Shown piece after piece: positions 54,247 through 62,486 of a stretch of DNA of 64,000 nucleotides (position 1 is its first letter; each line of letters opens with the position of its first letter). Origin of the DNA: Viola odorata (Eukaryota > Streptophyta > Magnoliopsida > Malpighiales > Violaceae); contig OY829537.1 in assembly GCA_963691705.1 (NCBI GenBank), forward strand, positions 62,472,304 to 62,536,303, given 5' to 3'. The notes below the pieces were generated by a model. That model searched no databases and had not been told where the DNA came from. It saw nothing but the letters and a program-made list of their open reading frames with translations. The translations under genes and the position numbers were made by a program.

Positions 54247-56496
54247 TCATGGGCCCTCGCGGACACCGCAGTCACCATTCCCCCGCTCTTCTCTAGAAGA
54301 AGGAAGATCTCCCTCACCTTCGCCTAGATCCTTCATTCTCTTGGAAGCGTAATCAGCCAGCACTGACGAATTGACAGTTCCCTGGCGATGGAGACTCATA
54401 AATTCAGCGATACAAACCTCCATGGTTTTGTTCTTCCACCAGGCTATCTTTGAAGGTACTTTGGCCAAATCCGCATCACGAGACGCTATCTCTTCGCGAA
54501 GGAAGATATTCTTTTTGTCAGCCACCACCAATTCCGTCTCCAGAAGATCTATCTTAGCCTTCCCTTTCGATTTTTCTCGAGCAAGTTCAGCACGACAATC
54601 GTTCAACTCTGCCTGGGTTCGCTCCTGAAGCTGCGATAGCTCCGCTACCTTCCCTAAGGCAGCGCTTAGTTCTCCCTTCAAATCAAGAGAAGGCCAAACC
54701 TTGTCACGCTAATCTTCGAAAAAGTAATTTAGCTCGCGGAAACTAGCCAGCATGTCAGTCAGAAGGCGTGAATGTCGTGCTTCAGGAGGATGTCGTAAGA
54801 AACTCTTCTTTGTCCTTCGAAGAAGTAAACATTTGCCTCACTATTGGACCCACCGGCTCTTCTCGCGATAGTGGGTCCGATATCCCTAAAGCGCGAAGAC
54901 CGTCGGTACCAAGGGAAGACAAGTCCAGCTGATATGTGGTGGGGCCTTGAAGACTTTGAGGGGAAAGATTGGCGATATAAGGAGGAGAACAACTTTTTGC
55001 GGAATCACCAATGCCTGAGATCGAAGAAAGAAACAAAGGCTGAGGTTTCTATGGAGGAGGGTTAGGAGGAGCGATCGGATCCGAGACCGATAAGTTCACA
55101 TCCGGAATAAAGGAGTGGATAGGAGAGATAGGACCGCCAGACGACAAGGGAGAGCCCACCGCTGCTAAAGCCTCGTTAACTTTGGGAGGAATGGCAGAGG
55201 GCACCTTGACCACTTCCATCACCGGCAAGGCATCCGCGACGTGTGAAGTGTTAACTCCCTCGGAGGGAACCGCGTTGACTTCCTGCACGGGAGGAATTGG
55301 TGGGTCAGACTTCTCTTTACAAACTCTCTTTACGAGACGCTCCGTCTCGGCGGCCATTTCGTCGCTATTGTCCTCAGTTGACTCCGCTGCGGGTACACTC
55401 TTTCTCGACCTAAGTTTCATCCGCTGGACAAGGGTAGCATGAAGCAGCTCAGAACCGGTATCCATGCTTTCGCTATCGCTGTCAACCTCTTCAATCACAG
55501 GGTTACTCGGAGCCACTCCCTTACCGCGAGACGATAGCCAATTCTCAAGGAAACGGGAAGGTCGAGCGGATGCGCTGCGTGTCGCGACGGTTTTGTTTCT
55601 CTTTCCTCGTGGCGGAATAGGCGGACGACTTGAGCCTTCAGGCGGAGGAGAAGGAGGTAACGTCTGAAGCTGCACCACGTTCAGAGGAGCGTCACTTTCA
55701 CCGGAAGAGCGACCCTCAGTGTTACCTGCCAATAAAATATTTTAGTATGGCAAGAAAATCGAAGCGATAAGGTGACAAAAGAAAAACTCACCAACGACAC
55801 ACTCTGGCAAAGGCCTGAACCGAGCGAATTCCCGAATGAGGAAGGGCCCTTATATTTCTAACAGGGCGGTAACATTAGACACATCCATACTAGACAACAC
55901 ATCTGGTTTTCGCCAAGCGGCACTGGTAATATCTCGGTTGAAACCACCGCCCCAAAACCGAGAAGGCAAGCGAAGGGTGAAGAAGCCATTTTTCTAGTTG
56001 TCCACGTTCTCTTCGAAACCTTGAAAGTTCCGCCAGAAAACTGAACAAGGGTATCATTCCAACTTGGGGTAATATCCACCAAGCAGCTGCGACACCTCAA
56101 AGTGAAAAATGTACGGAACAGATCGAGCGATGGAGCAAAAATATGCTTCATCTCACACGAACGAAGAAAGGCGTAAAGCCCACACCAGGAAGGTGGAGTT
56201 ATTTGAACAGGATTGAGATCGTAATGGTTTAGCAGCTTCATCAGAGAAGTATGAAGTGGGAAACGAAATCCGTAGGTAAACATCTTGAAATAAACCAGCC
56301 GGAACGTCCCCCACATGGCATCAGTAAGCCGAGTATCCTTCAAATGGACAAAGGGGTGATATCCCGTGGGAAAAGTGATACCGTTCTCCTCTAACTCAGC
56401 CCTCAAAACCTCATTACAATCAAAGACACTACGAGCTCTCCTAACTTCAGGATCTAGGGGATTTTCGATAACTGCAGAGGATCTAGCGCGAGACAT
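54247..56496 (-). pseudogene. E2 aORF-A, two-exon antisense gene with gypsy-type domain and coiled coil
   Basis: Exon 1 (55792-56496) starts MSRARSSAVIENPLDPEVRR. It carries the domain LRAELEENGITFPTGYHPFV, HLKDTRLTDAMWGTFRLVYF, NPVQITPPSWCGLYAFLRSC and LDLFRTFFTLRCRSCLVDIT. One base is missing near 56040, breaking the end of the domain relative to E3. Intron 55726-55791 (66 bp, GTGAGT...GGCAG, phase 1). Exon 2 begins GNTEGRSSGESDAPLNV: a Pro-rich basic linker (RPSRFLENWLSSRGK), an acidic patch (EEVDSDSESMD), a stop at 55049 where E3 has Arg, then LFLSSISGIGDSAKSCSPPY. The coiled coil (54247-54681, KSKGKAKIDLLETELVVADK) follows after a second frame break. E1 keeps exon 2 fully open. Function unknown. 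Confidence 0.8.
55726..55791 (-). other. E2 aORF-A intron
   Basis: 66-bp GT-AG intron, phase 1; the joined codon gives Gly in V-V-G-N. E3 has the same intron at 63142-63206 and E1 its 3' end at 1-82. Confidence 0.8.
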
Positions 56497-56962
56497 AATG
56501 AACTGGAAAAGTAAAGCTATGGCGATAGAGAAACAAAATACCTGGAGTAAAGAGCCAGTAAACAGGCCGTTGGCACCGGCGAGCAATTGCAGCAAAACCC
56601 TCAGGAAGAAAGAAGCACAGAAGAGAGAAAATACGAAGAATTCAAAGTATTAGCAAAAGTACTAAAAGAGGAGCGAATTCCTTATAAAGGTTAAACCTAA
56701 AAAAGAAACAGCCTGTAAAAACAAAACACGTGCAGAGTAGAAAAGGACGCGTGGACAGTCATCAGTGTCTTTTGGAGAAGACAGTTACTGATTGAAAACC
56801 GAAAGGCAGTTACACCCAGCGAAAGGTACACTTCCGCGATAACCCTGGAAACCTGAAAAAATAAAGGGAGAAAAGCGGCAGGAGAGTGAAAAGAAAATAA
56901 AGCGTCATTTTATTATTTTGGGAAAGCCATACGGCATCTACAAAGAGCCATGGTATGCATAA
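56497..56962 (-). promoter_or_regulatory. E2 aORF-A 5' region with TATA box
   Basis: The minus strand reads CCTTTATAAGGAATTC near 56690-56676, about 185 bp before the aORF-A ATG. The same CTTTATAAGGAA lies 195 bp before the E3 aORF-A ATG (62292). Otherwise no gene. Confidence 0.6.
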
Positions 56963-57394
56963 CTATTCGCCGTCAGACCAGGAGATGCCATAGCAGTAGA
57001 CCATGTCATCATCATCATCACCTAAAAGCGATGGATCCTCGCTAGCGAGAGGGAAAGGTTCCTCAATCCTCCCCCCTGCACGAATTGACGATTAATCTGA
57101 CTCCTCCTTAACAGCTGGCGATATCGTTTCAACGGCCGAGCAGGCAGAGGGAGCCCTTTGTGGTGACTCGCTAGGAAGGAAAGACGTTCCTTCCCCCTTC
57201 GTAGAGAGAGAAGCAAGAGAATCAAAGAATGATCTAGAGGCCTTCGCAGCATCCTTCCTCCACCTTTTGTGACACCGTCGGCAAGCAGGCGGCCTCCAAG
57301 GAGGCGACGGAGGAGGATTATCCGAATCAGGAGAAGTCGGAGGAGTTGGTGGAGAATCTCGTACGGTCGTATCTAAAAAATGAGAATCAACCAT
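56963..57394 (-). pseudogene. E2 ORF-D: small Pro-rich, acidic-tailed antisense protein
   Basis: It starts MVDSHFLDTTVRD, then a Pro-rich stretch (SPPTPPTSPDSDNPPPSPP), a basic patch (CRRCHKRWRKDAAKASRS), SFFDSLASL, and an acidic tail ending DDDDDMVYCYGISWSDGE with stop at 56963-56965. One TAA at about 57089-57091 interrupts it. E3 has the same protein, ending EEDVVYCYDITWSDGEE. A TATA-like TATTTAAA lies on the minus strand at 57467-57474, ~75 bp before the ATG. The conserved tail and short length suggest a real small protein of unknown role. Confidence 0.6.
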
Positions 57395-57992
57395 GAGATC
57401 GCAGATTACTTATCAAAGGAAAAAATGAACAAGGATGTGAATAAAAACAAGGGAAAGAGGAACCCTTTAAATAGCCAGGAAATCGGGAAAAAAGGATCTT
57501 CGATCTTCCAACCCAACCCTTGAGGGTGGACACGTGTACAGCCTGAAGTATAAGTAAGGATTTGAAGTCACGCTTGTTGAAATCTTACTTGAATCAAGGA
57601 AAACCGCAAAATCGCCCAATCAGTTGCCAGGACAACAGCGGCGTGGATTTAATGCAGAACAGCCAACCAGAAAACCACCCAGTGGCTGAATCGTTTTCAG
57701 TTGGGCTAAGAATACCCCCAATGGAAAAAAGACAAAGGGCGCATTAAAGAAGAAGAACAGTTGCAAAGTGGCATAATAAAAGCAGTTTATTTATTATGGC
57801 CTAATGGCCGAAAAGTACAGCGGCATGACAAGAGGGAAAGTAAAAAGGGCTCAAAGGGAGCCACTGATATCAGGCGTCAGAGCCAGCGTCTTCATGTACT
57901 TCGGGAAGGTCTCTCAGGGAATCCATGACCAGAATTAGATCATGGGAGGTCGCTCTCATCCCCTTTAGGCAGCACCCCAACATATCCTTGCG
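57395..57992. other. E2 spacer between ORF-C and ORF-D
   Basis: It contains the ORF-D TATA-like box. The small plus-strand ORF at 57562 has no counterpart elsewhere and is not supported. Confidence 0.45.
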
Positions 57993-58247
57993 CTACTGCA
58001 GCATGGCGATCACCACTTGAATCCGAGCGATGGAGGCAGCCAGCTTCGACACGCTCTCCAAAGGACTGAAATCCTCTAGAGACGTGGCTCCCAGCCTGGA
58101 ATGGAGTGGGGTTAGCATCCCCTGCAGCTCCAGAATGTCCTCAGAAGTCTTGACCAGCATGTTCTCCAGGAACCCAACGTCACCATCATTGAGGTTCTTG
58201 AGAGTGTGGCCCTTGGAAATGAGAAAATTTTTAGTCAAATGATCCAT
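57993..58247 (-). CDS. E2 ORF-C: 84-residue antisense protein
   Basis: Intact: MDHLTKNFLISKGHTLKNLN, DGDVGFLENMLVKTSEDILE, LQGMLTPLHSRLG and a helical C-terminus (VSKLAASIARIQVVIAMLQ). E3 keeps its first ~52 residues almost unchanged, so it is a genuine conserved ORF. It looks wholly helical with heptad-like Leu/Ile/Val spacing. A TATAAATC box is 50 bp upstream on the minus strand (58297-58304), conserved in E3. Function unknown. Confidence 0.65.
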   Translation of the reverse strand: MDHLTKNFLISKGHTLKNLNDGDVGFLENMLVKTSEDILELQGMLTPLHSRLGATSLEDFSPLESVSKLAASIARIQVVIAMLQ

Positions 58248-58296
58248 AAATGCAAGTTGCCAAAAATGATGAGAACGTGGGTGGAAAAAGCTCCCC

Positions 58297-58304
58297 GATT
58301 TATA
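58297..58304 (-). promoter_or_regulatory. E2 ORF-C TATA box
   Basis: GCCTATAAATCGGGGAGCTT on the minus strand; E3 has GCCTATAAATCGGAGAGCTT at 61265-61284, the same distance before ORF-C. Confidence 0.65.
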
Positions 58305-59243
58305 GGCTCTAAGAGAAGGGCCTTGGAAAAGAAAAGAAGGTCCTCAAAAGGTGAGCCGTCCCGTTACCCTCGAGGGCCGATGGACCCGAAGCGGAAGCAA
58401 AGGTCAGTGTTCGTGAACTATCCGTGATACAGATGCTCGGAGGGGTACGAGATAGAATATGGAAAAGCGCCGAAAGGCACGATATTACGGGTAGTCATGA
58501 CGTAAAAGCCATACGGTTACTAGTATCCACAGTGTAAAGCCGCGTTGATGTCGCAGGTAGCCCTAGATGCATAAAACCTCGCCGACCTCACAGGTATCTA
58601 GTGGTATAAAGCCACGTCAATTGAAGGCAGCTGATGGCGTAAAACCACGTCAATATCGTTGTTCCCTTAAGCGGAAAAGAAAGACAGGACCTGTGTGATC
58701 TCAAAATCCCTGTAAGTACAAAGTTTGCTAAATTCTCCATAAGTACCTATCTCCTCTATGTGTTTGCAGTACACTCGAAAGGATGATGGACCGGAACATA
58801 GGCAAGCCTACGGAATGACTCGTCTGCAGTCCTTGGCGACATCGCAAGTGGCCTGTCAGCAGCTCTCCTACGACAGGAGTAAAGTTGTAATTTTCTAAGT
58901 CCTGCCCAAGGGATCAGGCTGAATAATATCGCTAGGAGAAAGCAATCCCCTAATAATTACGAACAAGACGGCGGCGTCTCCTGTGGATTTCTTAACGCCT
59001 CCAGAGGACGAGGCATGAGACAAAAATGAAGGCCGAGATCTGATTGCTCGGAGGAAAATCTTCAAATCTGAGCTCTAGCCCATTGTTTAGACCCACCTGT
59101 CTCGAGCTAAAGGAGACAAGGAAGCTCAGATATCCTAGGAGCCTATCGCCTTATGAAAGAACAAATCATCACCTAAGATTCCAGACATGGACAGGGAGTG
59201 ACGGCCCTTGGTAAACACTCGGGCTCATTTTCAGTTGGGCTTA
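58305..59243 (-). other. E2 3' noncoding region with short repeats
   Basis: From about 58490 to 58680 it holds degenerate ~45-55 bp units with TAAAGCCACGTCAA or TAAAACCACGTCAA. E3 has reverse-complement counterparts near 60920-61075. The last ~40 bp before the LTR (ACACTCGGGCT ... TTTCAGTTGGGCTTA) are shared with E3. Confidence 0.6.
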
Positions 59244-59747
59244 TGATAACAATCAAGATAACCTTCACGGTGCTACTACACTTGCGACTCCTGCCGGGAC
59301 GGATTCCTATAAGTCCCATAGTATATCTTCATATCGCCCAGGGATCAGCGAAGGATTCCTAGGATGGTCGACATCAATGGAGGGGGGACTCACGCGTCTC
59401 TATACGCACGGCGCCATCCCATCCTAGGGAACTGCGAGGTTATCGCTCCCGGCAGCCTAGTTAGATACCGCTCATGACGTCACCTACTAGCATCGCTCGT
59501 GACGTCATCACCAGACATCGCCTGGATTGTTATCGCCAGGTATCGCCATCGAGGCCTATAAATATCCCTACTTTTTTGAACAGAAGGTATGATCAAGAGT
59601 ACCCAGCAGAACCTCTTGTTAATTTGTATCCCCGAACTGACTTAAGCATCGGAGTGTCTACGCCGGAGCCCCCCCTCCGGCGCTTTGCAGGTACATCCGA
59701 CGACCGACCGCCGCCGTTCCAATCAGACACGACCTCGAATCTTATCA
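59244..59747 (+). repeat. E2 3' LTR
   Basis: 504 bp, TGATAACAATC ... CTTATCA. It aligns without gaps to the 5' LTR; I count 14 differences (about 2.8%), all transitions. Confidence 0.95.
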
Positions 59748-59752
59748 ATAAG
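59748..59752 (+). repeat. E2 target-site duplication, right copy
   Basis: ATAAG, matching 45255-45259. Confidence 0.95.
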
Positions 59753-59816
59753 TTCGAGACCTAGACAACTAACAAGGACAGAATTACGAAATAACCATTA
59801 TAAATGAAAGCAAATA

Positions 59817-60351
59817 TGATAAGATCCGAGATCTCTTCTGGTCGGAAACGGCTGCTGCAGCTAGTCGGAGGGGAAGCGATCGGCGTCGGAGGTACCTGCA
59901 AAGCGCCGGAGGGGGACTCCGGCGTAGACACTCCGATGCTTAAGTCAGTTCGAGTTTTCAGAATGGTAGAGGTTCTCCAAGATGATCTCGATCTTACCTT
60001 CTGTTTGGAAAGATGGGGGTATTTATAGGCCGAAGTTGGCGATACCTGACAGCGATAGGGGTGCAGCGATAAGCATCGTCCGAAGATATCACTTCCAGCG
60101 ATAATAGGTAAGCCATCGCGGGCGATAATCACGTAAGGCCTATCAGGAGCGACATCCTCTCCGTTCCCCTAGGATGGGATGACGCCGTGCGCGAAAAGAT
60201 GCATGAGATCCCCCCCGCTGAAGTCGACCATCCTAGGAAACTTCCGCCGGCCCGGGCGATAGGTTGGTTTTTCAGGGAAGCGTATAGAAACTCGTCAAGG
60301 ATAGATGCCGTAGCTACAATATTGCCGTCAGGAGCATTCCAATTGTTATCA
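59817..60351 (-). repeat. E3 3' LTR (535 bp)
   Basis: TGATAAGATCC ... ATTGTTATCA in window orientation. On the minus strand it begins TGATAACAATTGG. TATA-like TATTTATA at 60020-60027. Several GCGATA words occur. The left flank is AAATA. Confidence 0.85.
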
Positions 60352-61323
60352 TAAGCCCAACTGAAAACTAGCCCGAGTGTTCACCAAGGGCTATCCATGT
60401 CTGATATCTTTAGATAGGGGTTTGCTCTGTCATGAGGTGATATTTCCACAGAGGGCTTGAGCTTTCTTTATCGTTCAAAGGCTGATCAATCCCAATGCAG
60501 AACGAGGGCTTAGATCCACAACTTTCCACTAACCCGGTCAAGTTCGTCCTTATTTCTTGTCAAAAAGTCCTGTCTCCTCGAGACAGTAAGAATTCTACTA
60601 GGAGGCCGCTGGGGCGCTCGTGATTCTGAAGGCATTACTTTTATTCAGCGATACTGGCCCATTTGGCCTTTCAATAGGACTTATAAAGTCTCAGCTTTGT
60701 TCGAGTCATAGAAGGACCGTCGATAGGTCGCTTGCGACATCGTCGCGTATATTCAACCAGGCCGCACCATGGGCTGGCATATATTTCGGGTCTATCGTCC
60801 CTCCAAGTGTTCTGCAAAGACACAGAGGAGATAGAAACTTATATAGAAGTTAGCAAACTTTATACTTACAGAGGTTCGAGGTCACACGAGCCCAATTTTT
60901 CTTTTACGCTCGAGAAAACAGCGGTATCAGTGTGGCTTTATACCATCAACTACCTTATGATTAGCGAGGCTTCATACCACCAGACGCCTGTGATGTCATC
61001 GCGGTTTTACGCATCCAGGGCCACCTGCGACATCAACGCGGCCTTACACTGTGGATACCGGTAACCTTATGGTTTTAGCATTAGGGCTACCAGTGACACC
61101 GTGCCTCTCAACGTTTTTCAGACTCTGCCTCGTACTCCTTCCAGTATCTATATCGTGAACGTCACCCGTCCCTTTCGTTCTACGCTTATCAATCCTCGAG
61201 GTTATCGGGGTGGCTCATCTTTTGAGGACCTCAATTTCTTTTCCCAAGGCCTCCCTTCACTGGAGCCTATAAATCGGAGAGCTTTCTCCACCCACGTTCT
61301 CCTCATCTTTACCAGCTAGCATC
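60352..61323 (+). other. E3 3' noncoding region and ORF-C promoter
   Basis: Pre-LTR block at 60352-60390 (TAAGCCCAACTGAAAA ... CCCGAGTGTTCACC). Degenerate repeats near 60920-61075 match E2. TATA box TATAAATC at 61268-61275, about 50 bp before the ATG at 61324. The plus-strand ORFs at 60620-61064 are repeat artefacts. Confidence 0.6.
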
Positions 61324-62019
61324 ATGGATCATTTGACTAAGAATTTTCTTCTCTCCAAGGGTCATTCTCTCAGGAACCTCAATGACGGCGACGTCGATTT
61401 CCTGGAGAACATGCTGGTCAAGACTTCTGAGGATATTCTGGAGCTGCAAGGAATGCTGACTCCGCTTTATTCCCGGCTATTTAATGAGGCTTTTCCTCCT
61501 TCATTCTTATCCATTTCTTTCTCCTTCATTTTTCTTCGTTATAGATCCTCTGCGAGTCTCATGGCTGATTCATATTTGCTAGGTACGGCTTCGGGGAATT
61601 CACCGCCAACTCCTCCGACTACCCCTGACACAGATAATCCTCCCCCATCGCCTCCTTAGAGGCCGGTTGTCCGCCGGCGAGGTCGCAAGAGGCGGAGGAA
61701 GGAAGTTGAACAACGAAGGAAGGAGGCTGCCAAGGCCTCTAAGTCATTTTTCGACTCTCTGGCTTCTCTGGCTAGGGAGGAGAAAAAATCGTTTCCTCCT
61801 TTGAATGATTCGCCTCCGTGGGTCACTTCTGCTGGTTCAGCCGTTGATGCAGTATCGCCAAGCGTTAAGGAGAAAACAACCGGGTCGACTACTGCCGCTA
61901 GAAAGAGGGTCGGTGAGTCTTCTCCCCCTGCTGTTGTGGATTCACCATTCTGGGGTGGCGATGACGAAGAGGACGTAGTCTATTGCTACGACATTACTTG
62001 GTCCGACGGTGAAGAGTAG
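61324..62019 (+). pseudogene. E3 ORF-C/ORF-D in-frame fusion
   Basis: It starts as ORF-C (MDHLTKNFLLSKGHSLRNLN ... GMLTPLYSRL). At about 61480 it jumps to the ORF-D upstream region and runs in the same frame into ORF-D (MADSYLLGTASGN at 61561). ORF-D then has a Pro-rich stretch, a TAG at 61657-61659 (E2 has Trp there), a basic patch, FFDSLASLAREEKKS and the acidic tail EEDVVYCYDITWSDGEE. About 600 bp present in E2 is missing here. Confidence 0.7.
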
Positions 62020-62291
62020 GACCTAACCCTTCTTTTTGTAGATGTCGTATGGCCTTCCTCATAATAAAGAATGATGGTTTTACTTCCTTTTCGCTTCTCA
62101 TCGCTTACTTATTGTTTCTTTCTGAGGGTTCCGGGTTATCGCGGAAGCGTCCCTTTCGCTACGGGTAACTGCCTTCAACTTCTAATCGGTAACTGTCTTC
62201 TTTCAGAAGGCACAAATGACTATCCACGTGTCTTTTTCTGTTCTGTACGTGTTTCATTTTTACAGGCTGTCTCTTCTTTAGGATTTTCCTT

Positions 62292-62298
62292 TATAAGG
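62292..62298 (+). promoter_or_regulatory. E3 aORF-A TATA box
   Basis: CTTTATAAGGAA, 195 bp before the ATG at 62487, conserved with E2 (56676-56690, minus). Confidence 0.6.
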
Positions 62299-62486
62299 AA
62301 ATCATCTCTCTCTTTTACTGCTTTTGCTACTATTTTGAGTTTTTGCACATTTCCTCTCTCTTCTGCACTTCTTTTCTTCGAGAGGTTTTACCGCGACCGC
62401 TCACTGGTGCCGGCGACCGGCTCACTGGCTTTTTGCTCCAGGTATTTACTCCTTCTACCGCCGTAGATTTACTTTCCCTGTCCCTT

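Larger units (their letters stand above)
45260..59747 (+). mobile_element. E2: complete Tat/Retand-like element, 14,488 bp, with four antisense genes
   Basis: LTRs at 45260-45763 and 59244-59747, both 504 bp, flanked by ATAAG on each side. Sense order: primer site, gag start joined to protease (capsid deleted), RT and RNase H, damaged second RNase H, damaged integrase. After integrase come tandem repeats and then aORF-B, aORF-A, ORF-D and ORF-C on the minus strand, then a 3' noncoding region. It is the same family as E1 and E3 by LTR ends, primer site and ORFs. Coding defects make it dependent on another element for movement. The two LTRs differ at 14 positions by my count, all transitions. 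Confidence 0.95.
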
